From Axinella damicornis (taxonomy: Eukaryota > Porifera > Demospongiae > Axinellida > Axinellidae), in the NCBI GenBank assembly GCA_963931865.1, contig OZ007505.1, forward strand, positions 17,695,457 through 17,759,456: 64,000 nucleotides of DNA, in the 5' to 3' direction. A program made the position numbers and the translations under genes. Below the pieces are notes generated by a model. It was not told where the DNA came from. It worked only from the letters and a program-made list of their open reading frames with translations, and made no database searches. Below are positions 13,101 to 28,000 of this stretch, one piece after another (the stretch's first letter is position 1; every line of letters starts with the position of its first letter).

Positions 13101-14072
13101 TCCATGGTGTTGTGAGTTGCCCTTGTCCTGAGTTTCAACCCACTCACATTCCAGTCCTTCCTGCATCACTCGTATGAGATTGTGTACCAGCCAGGCTTTC
13201 CCTGTTGTCATAATGTGAGCAACATAAGCATTGCATCAGCATAGGTGGAGGTCTGGGAATGGGACTGGGTGAGCATTGCGTCAGCATGGGGGGAGGTCTG
13301 GGAATGGGACTGGGTGAGCATTGCGTCAGCATGGGGGGAGGTCTGGGGATGGGACTGGGTGAGCAGTGCGTCAGCATGGGGGGAGGTCTGGGAATGGGAC
13401 TGGGTGAGCAGTGCGTCAGCATGGGGGTAGGTCTGGGAATGGGACTGGGTGAGCAGTGCGTCAGCATGGGGGGAGGTCTGGGAATGGGACTGGGTGAGCA
13501 GTGCGTCAGCATGGGTGGAGGTCTGGGAATGGTACTGGGTGAGCAGTGCATCAGCATGGGGGGAGGTCTGGGAATGGGACTGGGTGAGCAGTGCGTCAGC
13601 ATGGGGGGAGGTCTGGGAATGGGACTGGGTGAGCATTGCGTCAGCATGGGGGGAGGTCTGGGAATGGGACTGGGTGAGCAGTGCGTCAGCATGGGGGGAG
13701 GTCTGGGAATGGGACTGGGTGAGCAGTGCGTCAGCATGGGGGGAGGTCTGGGGATGGGACTGGGTGAGCAGTGCGTCAGCATGGGGGGAGGTCTGGGAAT
13801 GGGACTGGGTGAGCAGTGCGTCAGCATGGGGGGAGGTCTGGGAATGGGACTGGGTGAGCATTGCGTCAGCATGGGGGGAGGTCTGGGAATGGGACTGGGT
13901 GAGCAGTGCGTCAGCATGGGGGGAGGTCTGGGAATGGGACTGGGTGAGCAGTGCGTCAGCATGGGGGGAGGTCTGGGAATGGGACTGGGTGAGCATGGTA
14001 TTAGCTTGGTACATCCTGTCTACAGAGGCCACGTTGCCACATGCCACACAGATTGTGCTTGTGTGCATCTGT

Positions 14073-14111
<39 letters not shown>

Positions 14112-16734
14112 TGCATACATTATACGCATGTTTGTGATAATTGTGTGTTATTTGATAAGGGAGGCTATGAACATTCCACTATCTAGAGTTACACTTTCAG
14201 AATGCCAGCTAGAAGCAGCTTGTGTGTGGTACTGTTGCCAGGCAGCACTGCACCCATACATACAGCACATGCTGTATCCTCACTTTTATTAATGCCCACT
14301 CTAACCGGCATACAAGCTGGTGGATATACTTGTAAGCGGTAGGACACGTGTCGACCGGACACATCTAACGTTGCTATAGCGCTACCTAGCAATGTGTGTG
14401 TGCCCCGCGCTTAGGATATAGAATACGTATAGCAGTTCATGTCCTGTATGGCTGATCCAGCCCCTCACCCTCGCAGCTGCACCCTCGGGTCGGTACTGCA
14501 TAAGGGGGGGGGTTCCGCATTTTTTTACAATTTTTGTTACCACTCATAACTTCTTTATTTTTCATGCTATGCAGGTAATTTTTATACCAAAATGTAGCCC
14601 TTTCCATGCACTTCAAATTGTGTTATCACAAAATTGCATACCTACAGCCTGGTGAAGCCATGACACTTATAGTGACCAAACATGGTATGCAATAAATATT
14701 CATAACTCAAACCACAAGTGCCTTGACCTCTCCCCACTTAGTTTGCACTTAGACTAACCACAGATCTACACTTTGAGTGATTGAAATTAGCAGGTCTTGT
14801 AGTATAGATTTTAAAATGGAAAATTTAGAAATTCAACAAAATTCAGGACAATTGGACTCATAATATCCACTATGGTAGAACTGAACCAATTTTAATCACT
14901 CAAATGAAAGAGCAGGAAGAAAGCTTTAAAATGATACCTTTAAAGTTGGTATAGGTCAAATATTGAGTGAGTTACGAATATTTTCATTCGAAAAAAAGAC
15001 GTTTTGAGAAAACGAGGCGCGTATTGTGGTGTGTGTCTCGAGAAAGGTCTTGAGGATGGGCCTTCTTCACCAGCAGAGCGGTAATAAATTGAAGTTTGAT
15101 AACATGAGTAGCATGGACTATAACTTTATAGTGGAGCATGGAAAAGCTTTGAAACTTGAAATAGAAGTAGTTTATAGACAATAGTATAGAATAAAAATGT
15201 AAAAAAACTATTTTACAATTTTGAAAAAAATGATGAAAAAAATGCGGAACCCCCCCTTAAGTCATGCAACACCGACCGCCATGCTATGTCTATAACACAA
15301 GTCGGCTCAAGTATCCACGAGGTGACAAGGGGAGGTCACGCCCATGGACTCTGCAGTCACAGCTGCGACCGCAGGTCAAAACTTTGACCGCTCTTTTGCG
15401 CGACTTGACCGTTGACCTAGCCTCGTTCATTACCGAGTGCCTGGGAACGAGGCTACCGTTGACCGCGCTGATTTTCGAGGCTTTGACTGTTGACTTTGCT
15501 ATAATATACATGTACGGAAGAATGCGTAGTGACTCCACCCCTTCCTTAGTAAACGGGTTGACCGAACGCAGTCACAGCTGTGACTGTGGTGCTTATTGGA
15601 GTGACCTCCCCTTGGGTGAGAGTAGCACTGGACCCCTTGGGTGAGAGTAGCACCGGACCCCTTGGGTGAGAGTAGCACCCCTTAGGTGAGAGTAGCACCG
15701 GACCCCTTGGGTGAGAGTAGCACTGGACCCCCTTGGGTGAGAGTAGCACCGGACAGTGTGGTTGCCCCTGGATATTGAAACTAAAACCAAAGCCTGTATC
15801 AAACAGAGCACTTGTAGTTTATATACTAGAAGCGCTTTTAATCGCCTTAACAATAAAACTAACTAAAAAGTTACCAAAAGTGTGCCAACCTGGTTCATAA
15901 CTCAGACATTAAAACAGCGTGAACAGGACATTGGGTTCGGATCAGTTTGTCCACTACTAGCCTCGTTCCCAGGTCATACGGAGTAGGGAATATGGGGCCT
16001 GGGAACAAGGCCAAACCAGACTTCTCAGTAGCCAGGTTTTGATTGAGAGTTAGTAATTGCATATGAATTGCGACCTTTTGAGGGTGCAGAAAGTAGAATG
16101 CGTGTGTGTTGAAACTCATTTTGGTGGTGAACTTGTGATCACTTTTGTCTTAATTCCTGTTGGCTGCCTTGAAGCTGAAAGTTTGAACTGGTAGAGAGTC
16201 TGCTCAGTTATCCACGGGGTGAGAGAGAAACACCTGAGGTAGCCTAGTTCCCAGGCTCAAACTGCAACCCTGTGGTCTGAATCTGAATTAAGGTGACCTT
16301 TCCTGACTAACATTAGTGCTGCCATGAGTGCAGTATCTACTTGATCACTTGTGGGCTGAAGTAGGTAGCCCTCTTGAGTTGTGTACTCTTGCCACAAAGT
16401 ATATGTTTATTTGGCTCTTGAGTTGTGTTGGTTCCAGCTGCTGGGAAAATGTCATGCTTTTGTGAAGCACAACACGTCAAGCTTGTGACTACACACGTAC
16501 TCGCTGTGTACAAGGTGCCTACATTGTACATAGTCACATGATAATCGGAAGTTGTCCCACTCCACTCTCCCTCTCCCCTCCCTCCCCACTCTCCATCCTC
16601 CTCTCTCCCTCCTCCTCTCCGCCCCCCCTCCCAACTCTCCCTCCTCCTCTCCGCCCCCCTCCCTCACTAGTTGGAGAAGGCTCGCCAGAAGAGACTCAAG
16701 ATTGCACAAGAACTACTTGACACTGAAAAAACGT

Positions 16735-16806
<72 letters not shown>

Positions 16807-19800
16807 ATTGCTATTCAGGCAGGTGTAGATAATTACTTATTGCAGTGTTCATTGACAATAATTATTATTAATGTTGTGTCAACTGTCTTCAGTAGTGATA
16901 CTGATACACCGGCATGATTACTATACCATAGATAGGGTTAGTGTGTAGTTGTCTAATAGCACATTGCAAATGTTATTGTTCCTTGTGAATTGGCCTCAAA
17001 AGGCCATGCACTGCTTCTAACAAAAAAGGCAGATCCAATTATATGGCCACATATAAAAAAAAAACTCCAGTGACCATGTCAAAGGAAAGTAGGTGGGGAG
17101 GTCACCATGGTATACCTCTCTTTCGGGTGAGGGACATTTTTCATGCTGCGTGTTTTGCGAGCCTGCCCCTCAAAAATAGTAGCTCTTCAGTACAGTAGTT
17201 CCAGGGACATGTTTGGACACGCATTACAGTACAGTTGTGTGTGGCATGTTGATTGGTGAGTGGAGTGTCACTGGCCACCCACCCTGGGAATCACCACTCT
17301 CATGCAACCCTGGGAATCACCACTCTCATGCAACCCTGGGAATCACCACTCTCATGCAACCCTGGGAATCACCACTCTCATGCAACCCTGGGAATCACCA
17401 CTCTCATGCAACCCTGGGAATCACCACTCTCATGCAACCCTGGGAATCACCACTCTCATGCAGTGGAATGGTATAACTTGATACCCTCTGCTCCCCCACC
17501 ATGAGTGGAAATTTGAGCAATTACTTATCCCTTCTCCCTCCCCTTCTACTACCTCCCCCTTCTCCTACCTCCCCCTTTTCTCCTCCCTCCCTCTACTACC
17601 TCCCCCTTATCCTACCTCCCCCTTCTCTCCTCCCTCCCTCTTCTCCCTCCCCCTTCTCCTACCTCTCCCTTCTACTATCTTCCCCTTCTCCTCCCTCCCC
17701 CTTCTCCTCCCTCCCCTTCTCCTCCCTCCCCTTCTCCTCCCTCCCCCTTTTCCTCCCTCCCCCTTCTCCTCCTTCCCCTTCTCCTCTCTCCCCCTTCACC
17801 TCCCTCCCCTTCTCCTCCCTCCCCTTCTCCTCCCCTCCCCTTCTCCTCCCTCCTCCTCCTCTCCCCTCCCTCCCACGTTTTTTCCTCTCATATTCTCCCC
17901 CTCCCTCCTCTCCCCCTCCCTCCTTCCTTCCTTCCCTCCTTCCCTCCTTCCCTCCCCCTCCTGCCCTCCAACCCTCCCTCCCTCCCCCTTCTCCCCCTCT
18001 CCCTTCCCTCCCACCTTCTTTCCAATCCCCCCCTTCTCCCCTTCTTCCCCTCCCTTCTTCCCTCCAACCCTCTCTCCCTCCCCCTTCTCCCTTCTTACTA
18101 CCTTCTGCCTCCTCCCTTCCTCTTCCTTCTCCCCCTTCCCTCTTGTCCTCCTTCCTCACTCCCCCTCCCCAATCCCCCCAGCTATGTGAGTCGTTTGAAG
18201 CTAATTGCTGTGAACTTCTACAAGGCAGTTGAAGACTTCAACACTCGGAGTAAGCATGTGATGCCACACTCCGACGTACAGCTGATGTTTCTCAACATTC
18301 GTCAGATCCACCAACTCAATGAGAACATTCTGCAGGAACTCCAGACCCGCATGGACAACTGGTAGGTCATGTGACTACCATGTGGTGTATGAGTGTGACA
18401 GTCGTGTTGGTGTATGACTGTCATAATATGTAACTAAGTTTCATGTGACTATCGTTTGATTGTCATGTGACTCATGACTGTCGTGTGACCGGCGTGTGAT
18501 TCCCATGGTCTATCATTCGACTATCACATAATTATGACCTTCATGTGACTCATGACTGTCGTGTGACCGGCATGTGATTCCCATGGTCTATCATTCGACT
18601 ATCACATGATTATGACCTTCATGTGGCTCATTTAGTATAAAGCCAGCTTGTGACTACCTTAGTGGAGACAATACTGCCGGAATGGATGTGTTTGTGTTAC
18701 TCCAAGACAACAGGAACCGACATGGAGCCCACCCCCTCCTCAGTTGACAGAGAGTCACAACATAACCTACACTGGCCAAACAGATAGGACAGAGCTATGC
18801 TAATGTTGAGTCTCAGTGTTATCCAGTGAGGCAGTGAAAGCGAGGTCACCTGCTGTACCCTAGACGGTTGTGGAACTACGCAGTGTGCCTCGAGTAACTG
18901 GTATCATGTGAACATGGCAACGTGACAGTTCATACATTGTGCAGTTATTGTCTGGTCATGTGTACACAGTTGTCATGGGACTAATCTAATGAGTAGTGAG
19001 TGTTTCTCTTGACCTCCTCTTTCCCTCCTCCCTCCTCTCTTTCCCTCACCTCCCTCCTCCTTCCCCTCCGCCTCCCCCCTCTCTCCTCCTTCCTCCTCTA
19101 CCTCCCTCCCCTTTCTCCTCTTCTCTCTTCCCCTCCTCCACCTCCCTCCCTCCTCCTTCTGCCTCCACCTCCCTCCTCTCCTCTCTCCTTCCTCCACCTG
19201 TTCCTCCTCTTCCTTCCCCCTCCACCTCCCTCCCCTTCCTCCTCCTTCCTCCTCCTCCCCCCTCCCTCCCCCCTTTCTCCAACTCCTTCCTCCTTGCCAC
19301 CTCTCTGCCCCCCTTCACCTCCCTCCTCTCCCCTCCCTCTTCCCCTCTCCTCCCCCTCCTCTCAGGAGCAGACAAGAAGGTCTTGGTGATGTCTTCTGTC
19401 GGTTGGCCCCCTTTCTGAAGCTGTACTCGACCTACACCGCTGGGTTTGAGGATGCCATGAAACTCCTCACTGAGTGGACATCCAAAGAGAAGAGATTCGA
19501 CGCTCTTGTGCGAGAGTTTGCAGTGAGTGTGGAGTGGAGGGAGGGGAAGTGAGGAGGAAAGAGAGGGAGAGAGGAAGGAGGAAGAAGGAGAGGGGAGAGG
19601 GAGGAGGGAGAGAGGGAGGGAGGAGAGAGAGAGACAGTAGGAGAGTGGGAGGGAAGGGGAAGAGGAGGAGGAAAGGGAGGGATGAAGGAGGAGCAGAGTG
19701 TGGGAGGGAAATAAAGTGGAAGACGGGGAGGGAGGGAGAATGAAGGAAAGAGTTGGAGCTTGTGGTGTGGGAGTGGTGAAGGAAGCTTGTTTCTTAGCTC

Positions 19801-19960
19801 ATTGGCAGTTCCCACTTCCTCTGCAGCGGGAGACCTCCAGCGGACTCGGTGTGTCCCACTACATGTTGGAACCTGTGCAGAGAATACCAAGATACAGGCT
19901 CCTGCTGGCTGGTGTGTAGTGGGGGGGGGGGGGGAGGGGGGGAGGTGAAGGAGGGGAGGT

Positions 19961-20002
<42 letters not shown>

Positions 20003-23000
20003 GGACACGAGTGATCTTATCAATAGACAGAGCAGGAAAGTGTTGCCATGGAGGTGTGGTGTTACTATAGGGAGGCCAAGGGACTATTGCCAGGTAGATG
20101 AAGTGGTGTGGTGTTGCTAGGGATTGAGTAATGAATTGAGTGTGGTGTTGCTAGGCTATAGGGAACGTATTGGTTGAGAGACATGTCACCGCGGTGTAAC
20201 GTAATGATTGTTAATTGTTGGACTTCACACGGCAGGAGAACTTTGATGACAACGTTTCGATCAGACTGTGCTGATCTTCCTCAGGCTATAGGGAGTAACG
20301 AACTGAGGTGTGGCATTGCTTTGGAGTATTGAAGTGATGGATGGTGTTGCTAGGGAGTAATGAAGTGTGAGGGTAGTGTTGCTATAGAGTAATAAAGTGC
20401 GTGTGGTGTTGCTAAGGGAGTAATTGAAGTGTGAGGGGTAGTGTTGCTATAGAGTAATAGAGTGTGGTGTTGCTAGGGAGTAAGTGAGCAGGGAAGGCTC
20501 CTGTGCTGGTGCTGACCACAGGAGTTAAGATTACTAGATTACTGGGAAATTACTGATTATGTCTCCGCTTGTGAAACTTGAGATCTGCTCTCTTGTGATT
20601 GTTCAATTGACCCTCACACACAGACTACTTGAAGTATCTGCCAGAAGACTCGCCTGACAGACCAGCTACTACAAGTACGTGTGTCTGTTTAAATGTGTGT
20701 ATGTGTGTGTGATGTGTGTGTGTGTGTGTGTGTGTGTGTCTGTGTGTGTGTGCACATGTGCGTGTGCAAGTTCATCTCTCGATCTTTCTCTCTCCTCACC
20801 ATCCACCATCGCATTACCACAGAGGCTCTTGGCATCATCTCGGAAGCTGCTGACCGGACAAATGACAGAATTAAAGAACTGGTGTGTGTGTGTATGTGAG
20901 AGTGAGTGAGTGTTATATGTGAGGTGAGTGAGTGTGTGTGTGAGTGTGTATGTGTGAGAGTGAGTGTGTGTGTGTGTGTGTGTGTTTATGAGTGTGTGTG
21001 TGTCTTTCTCATACACACATACACTCACAAACACACTCACACACCCCCAGGGTGTGAGAATGTGTTTTAAGGCCTATATCGCTTCCTCCCTCTTCCTCCT
21101 CTTCTCTCCCCTCACCCAGGAAAACTCCAACACCATCCTCCAAATCCAGCGGTCACTGCAGGACTACGAGGGGTCGCTGCTAGGGCCCAGCAGGATCTTC
21201 CTCAAGAAGGGAATGCTTCAGAAGTTCTCACGAAAAACACAAACACAACGGATGTTTTTCCTAGTACGTTAGTCCATCAAGCGCACCCTCTCTCACTGTG
21301 TGAGAAGTTGTGGGTGGAGTAAATGGTAAGGTGCCTTTCTGTTTGCTCCGCCCATAGCTTCCCGTGTGATGAGAAATGTACTACCGTAGTCGTAGATTAT
21401 TGCAATAACTTCGTGGAATTTTCACTAATTACATCACTGCAAAAAATTCCACTCATGCAGTAATACCAAGGGCGTATCAAGCCGCCGAAGGCTGCGAGAG
21501 GGCATGTAACTCCGCAAACGGCATAATCCAAATCGATTCTATTTATAGAAATCACGTGCTACATTGTTGCTTCGAGATCCACGGCGCGCACAGCTCTGGC
21601 ATGCTAACCGTGGTAGTCACAGCCACAGTTCATGAAAATATCCATTCTCTAGTACGCAAGTCAATGAACTTCTAATCTAGACTCACTGCTGCACTGTTAC
21701 CCTGGACGGTGCTTACCACTGCCTTCTCCTTGCCTCAGTTTCGCCAGCAAACTCAGACGAACCGTGTCATTCAGTGGAGATGGTCCTCAGCGAAGCCTAC
21801 GGCACCTGCGAGCAATGGCTGCCACATGTAGGACGGACGGGCACGTTGATTCCAGCCATCAAAACTTGGATGGCATCCATTCATCTACTCTACACGCTCT
21901 AGCTCTCTGGCCTGCTCTGCAATATTCCGATTTATGCAGATAATTACATTCATTCACATATACGGTTACATACCAAATGGTATATCCGGTGGCATTTGGA
22001 TTTTGTTGTTTTCATTGTGAATACGAGAGTTGCATGCCCTCTTCCCGTTAGGGTCAATGCACCCTTGATAATACATGTAACTTACTATTGACACGTGTGG
22101 CTGATGGAGGACGAGTTAGTGATCGAGTTGTGTGTGCATGGCTACCATGTTTAATTATGGTAGGCAGCTGTTGGGGAAGAGCTACTGTGTGAGCGTGAAC
22201 TGCTGCACCTACGATAGCTTGGTAGTCTACTACATGTATAGCCTCGTTCCCAGGCTGTGTGGCCTGGGAATGGAGCTACTACGTGTAGTGCATTTGCCAG
22301 GCCTGCCAACACGTATGAACAGTTTTAGTTGAAGTTTTGTGATGTTTGAGCTGAAGATGAGTGCTTTGTATGCTGGAGGTCGTCACTATCCTTGTTCCCA
22401 AACCATTTCCTCATTCCCAGTCTATTCCCAGACTGTTTGTTTCCAATTGCAAGGTTGCAGTGGATAGGCCACTAGTTCATTGACATGAGACTTGTATGGT
22501 TTGCTGTACTGTAAACATGAATGGTGCATACTTGCTGATTCAGAAGCTACACAGTTTCAATTAAAAAAAGGTGTTGATATGGAGCAATTTAATCAATTAG
22601 CGGTCACATACATGTACCTATTACAACTCCCTTTGCCCCGGATTTGCTTATACCCAGTGATTTGGGACAGGATTTGGTTAACCCATTCCAGTTCTGAACC
22701 CATTCTGGTCCTGAGCCCATTCCAGTTGTGAACTATGTAGGACATCATCCAGGCTAGTCTATGGTGCTGTGTAGCCTCGTACCCGGGCCTTCTTACCCCA
22801 GCATTTTTCGCTTGCAGTACTACCGCAGGGGAAGGCCTAGTAAAACTCATTGTGTGCAGTGACGTACCTGGATGTTTGGCAGACTTTTGAGGCTACGGTA
22901 GTGGGGGTAAACCCCCTAGATGGTGTTGTAATCATACTATGTTGTGTCATTACTAGTTGGAAATTTAGTTCAGTAATTGGCTGAAGATCATGTGGCCAGA

Positions 23001-23976
23001 ACATATCATGTTGCCACTGACAACCATACAATCATGTGCTTCTTGTTGCAGTTCTCTGATAAGCTTCTACACACGTACCCATCTGGGGCAGACATCTACA
23101 AGTTCAGGGACGAGATGCCCATATTTGGCATGCAAGTGGATGAACCCGCTGTGTCTCTGATGCCATTCTGTTTCAATGTCCACAGCACCACCAGGTCCCT
23201 CATCCTCATCGCCAGGTGAGTCCAATGATGGCCGTCCACAATACTGTTTTTCCGTAGTAACATCACAGTACCTTGTACCCGTACACCATAGGAGTGTTAT
23301 AATTCCGGTGGGCACATGGTCTCATTCCGAGATCAACCTGTGATTTTGGAATGGAACTGTTCGTAGTAATTGGGTGGTATTTTGTATTACTGCAGCTCAG
23401 AGGAGGAGAAGCTAGAGTGGATGGAGGTGAGTGAGATTAGTGATGATGTAATGCCTGTCGTTGGGTTTGTGTGGTGGAGATGTACACTGATGTCATGCCT
23501 ATTGTTCTTGTTCCAGGCTCTGATTGGTGCCATAAGTGATGACCTGAAAAAGAGGAGCTCTTTGAGACGAGGATCCATGGTAGGATACCACTCATTGTAT
23601 CATGGTTAGATGGACCACCCTGCTCATCTCTCTCCCACCCTCCCTACCTCCTTCCCTCTTTGCCTCTCACCTCCTCCATTCTCCCCCCCCTCTCCTCCCC
23701 CCTCTCTTCCTTTGTCTTTCTCTCTCTCCATTCCTCCTCTTCCCAACCTCCAGTTCTCTGTCCAGAAGCGGCAGTTTGGAGCCAAGGCTCCCATCATGGT
23801 CCCGGACAAGAGTGTCACCATGTGCCAGGTGTGCAGTGCTCACTTTACCTTCACCTTCCGAAGGCACCACTGCAGAGCCTGCGGGAAGGTCAGTCTGTCC
23901 GTCCGTCTGTCTATCTGTCTGCCTGCCTGCCTGCCCTCGTCTATTTGTCTGTTTGCGCCTCTGTCTGTCTATCTAC

Positions 23977-24010
<34 letters not shown>

Positions 24011-25041
24011 GTCTGTCTGTCTGCCTGTCTGCCTGTCTGTCTGTCTGTCTGTCAGTCTACTTGTCTGTTTACCTCTCTGAGTGCCTACATGTCTGTTCAT
24101 CTGCCTGTCTTCTGTTTGTCTAACCCTGTTTGCCCATCTGTCTGTCTTTCACATCTTTTTACCCCAGCCGTGATCTTCTTGCCCACTGCAGGTGGTGTGT
24201 GGCGGCTGTTCCCAGTGGAAAGCCTTCTTGCTATACATGGACAAGACGGAGAGAGTGTGTGAGTGCTGCTTCCGAACCTCAAAACAAGGTAGGTGAAGTA
24301 TTCGGTTGGCTGTCTGGTGTCACAACCCAATCAATGTGGGATTGTGTCCTAGGCAGCCCGGGATCGCAGCTTAGGCTGGTCCTCTGGTGTCACGGCCTAG
24401 TCCATCCAGGACTGTGTCCTAGGCAGCCCGGGATCGCTGGCTGTCTGGTGTCATGGCCTAATCCATCCAGGATTGTGGCCTAGGCATCCCGGGATCGCTG
24501 GCTGTCTGGTGTCACAGCCTAGTCCATCCAGGATTGTGGCCTAGGTAGCAGCTTAGGCTGGTCCTCTGGTGTCACGACCTAGTCCATCCAGGATTGTGTC
24601 CTAGGCAGCCCGGGATCACAGCTTAGGCTGGTCCTCTGGTGTCGCAGCCTAGTCCATCCAGGATTGTGTCCTAGCTATAGGCAGCCCTGGATTGCTGGCT
24701 GTCTGGTAGCCTCGTTCCCAGGTGCTTGGTACACCTGGAAACGAGGCTACTGATCCTAGTTGACGGACTGATCTGTTGATTGGCTTAGTTGTGGTTGGGG
24801 TGATTGCATTGAGTAATAATTGATTGGGTGGTTAATCAATTGGATTGATTGACAGTTGATTGATTGACTGCTCTGTCAATTATCTTGTGACTTGACTACC
24901 TCCAGATGCACGTTGTGAGGCCACTGAGGAGACAGATGCTCCCGCAACTCCTAAGAAGCCAGAAAGTAGTGTTTTGAATGTGAGTCCCTCCACTCTTTCC
25001 TACCCCGTCCGTCCCCCCCCCCCCCTCCTCCTCTTCCTTCG

Positions 25042-25091
<50 letters not shown>

Positions 25092-28000
25092 TTTCCTTTC
25101 CCCTCTCCCTCCCCCATTCCTCCCCACACTGTAGTCCTCTGCTTCTTCACACATAGCTTAAGGCGTATGCAGAGGACACGGTGATCGCTGGCTACGTACT
25201 CTCCCAGGAGGGGAAGAAGTGGACCAAGCTCTGGTACCAGATTAAACAAGACCTTGTCCTCTACAAGTTCAGGGCACATGAGGTATGTCAGATTTCGTTT
25301 GGGAGGTGGGGCATATAATTATACATTTGTAGTTGCTAGTTGAGGTGTTGGTCAACTCAGGCTACATTTATCTCCTTGGCTCTCCCTCTTTCCATCCTTC
25401 CTTCTCTCTTCCATCCTCCCTCCTCTTCCTCCCTCATTCCATTACTCCCTCCTTGCCTTCTACCCTCCCTCCCTCCCTCACCAGGACATCAAGGCCATTA
25501 ACTCCATGCCACTGCCTGGATACATTGTGACTCCAGTGAGCTCCTGTCATCATTTTGCATGCCATGGACTGCATTCCCTGTACCTCCACACATGTCCAGT
25601 CCTTCCATGTAAAGTACTTCTGGTATGGCAGAGTAACTCCAGCAGTCCCAGGGACTACCCCTGAATGCCTGAGTTACTCCGGCAGTCCCAGGATTGTCCA
25701 GGGACTACCCAACCCCCTAGGACCCCTCTGTTATAGTATCCCAGAACACTGGAGTTACACCGGCAGTCCCTGGATTGCCCAGGGACTGCCGGTGTAACTC
25801 CGGCGTCCTGGGATACTCTAGCAGAGGAGTCCCAGGTGGTTGGGTAGTCCCTGCACAATCCCAAAACTGCCCGTTTGTGGTGTTAGAGGGAGATGCCAAT
25901 CCTAGGAAAATCACAAGTGGTCAAGGGTTTACTTGGGAGTGAGGACTGAACCCTCTAGCTCTGGTGGCAGTACATGACATTGTGGGGCGAGCCTGAGCGA
26001 ATGTACGTGCAGAACATGGAACAGTTGCATGTGCATGTACGTGACTGCCTGAGCGCAGCACAACCTCAGGCCACAGAATGTCACACACGTATGCACAACA
26101 CGGGACCAACCTCTTCAGTGGCTACAGCCGCCTACAGCGATGGGAGCTAGCTCATGCAACAATTCATCTGTTCATGCCACCTGCACACGTCCTGCAGAAC
26201 ACAGTGTGCTGGACCAGCGGTGCAGCATGCATGTATCGTATAGCGGGTTTCTTTCGCATGAGAAATCTTTTGCGAATTTCGCGTGTATGTTTATGCAAAA
26301 ACCCGTCTATGTGGGGCTGGGGAATGAGGCTAATGTGGGGCTTGCTCCAATTATCTATGGTTGTACCTGTCGTACCCACTCTGCAGAATCGTGGCAATAG
26401 TGTCATTAACCTGATCCACCGCTCTTCCAAGAAGCAGCTGTGTGACTCTTTCAAGGTGGAAGACCCCTCAGAGTTTGACAAGTAAGTGTGTGATTAGTGC
26501 CGAGTGAGAAGCAAGACAAGTAATCATGGTGCAGTGATCACACGAGTGTTTACATGATTGTGTTACACGAGTGTGGAGGTCATGAGTGCACTTCAACGAG
26601 CATATGGGAGTGTATGCATGTCAGCCTCGTTCTAGCAACTGGGGTTGAGGTACTATCTGTATGTATGTCGCCCTGTACTGCCCTCGCAGCGTTTCATGAA
26701 ACGTTTCTGAAACCTAGCCTGCCCTGACCTAAGTTAGCCCTTACCCTCACGTGATACAGGTGGGAGAATTATGCATTCCCAGGCCTTCTCACCCCAGCGT
26801 TTGTCGCTTGCAGTACTAACGCGAGGAAAGGCCTGGTAAAATTCGTCACGTGCAATGACGCAGATGGACGTCAGGTGGATGTGTGGAGGAGTGGCACATT
26901 CCCAGGTAAACCGCAATGCCGTCTTTAAGCTTTGTAGCCAGTTCTTGTAGCACATATACACGCGCTGTAGTCTAGCTGCTGTTTATACAGCCTCAGACGT
27001 ACTGTTGTGTAGAAAGTTTCAAGCACACTTCGTCACTGCGCGGTTATCCAACAGTTGGATTCTTGAACTCCAGAATGATTATGGCTGTATTTCCTGGCTT
27101 TGGACTTTTGCACGGCTGTGGGGCAGCTCTGAACCTGAGAAACGTCGCCAAGAGTGCCCGATGTCGACCACTCAGTTGCTGTCCGTTGTCGGTTGTCAAT
27201 CGCGTAGTGCATGCTCTGTACACATGGCTCTGCGGTTTACTCGGGAATGTGCCACTCCTCTTCACGTCCACCCCATGTCCACCTACGTCACTGCACGTGA
27301 CAAGTTTTACCAGGCCTTCCCCCACATTAGTACTGCAAGCGACAAACGCTGGGGTGAGAAGGCCTGGGAACAATGTAGGGCACACTCTGTTTTGGGCACA
27401 CTATATACAAAATGATCATTGCTGGATCATGAATATACTTACCAGGACTAATCATGACTATGAATATATAAGCACAGTGCATGTGACTCGAAATGACTAT
27501 AGCACAACTGTGTGAGGTGTAGCAATGCCCACAGTTGCGAGAGTGTCTGTTAAGACTTAATTGCTTCCCACGAGGCTAAAGAGTTCCCAGGCCGCGTGGG
27601 AGGAGAGAAAGCGGCCTGGTATCCACTGCTCGCGCAAGCGCCGCTATTTCTCCGTAAAATTGTTTACATTGTCATTCCAAGTGGATCATATCCGGACCGA
27701 ATATTCAAGGTCTAATCTATGTACACGCTCAAGCCAAAAAGTCGCTGCAAAGCTTTTTTCTCGAATCCGTTGTTCAGAAGGGCGACCCAAGTATTCTGCT
27801 GCTCTGTTCAGTGATGTATGAGATTGGCGTTATCCTGTGTGTAAGTTACTTCTCATGTCTGCCGTTGACAGTGGCGACGGTTTACCTGCCATTCCTACGT
27901 AGGCGAAGTCAAGACAGTCAAACGGAAACTCAGAGCACTTAGAAAGCATGTTCCTGACTGCGTGGCAAGTTTCCAGACACCTTACACGCACAGAAAGCAC

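Larger units (their letters stand above)
8871..16670. other. First intron of the FGD gene (7.8 kb)
   Basis: No exon fits between residue 589 and the DH domain: the donor at 8871 and the acceptor at 16670 are both phase 0 and join sensibly. The intron carries the MITEs at 9982-10376, 11554-11665, 12488-12586, 14500-15260 and 15409-15464, the 45-bp minisatellite at 13244-13997, a 26-bp repeat at 15596-15757, and GATTACTGGAGA-type repeats at 10845-10990 and 12225-12285. Confidence 0.8.

Noticed and set aside
13144..14186. Open frames of 245 to 302 codons on both strands
   Set aside because: They are readings of the 45-bp minisatellite, whose period keeps every stop-free frame open.
17275..17462. 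CRISPR-like regular repeats
   Set aside because: Repeats are directly adjacent without spacers, and the host is an animal.
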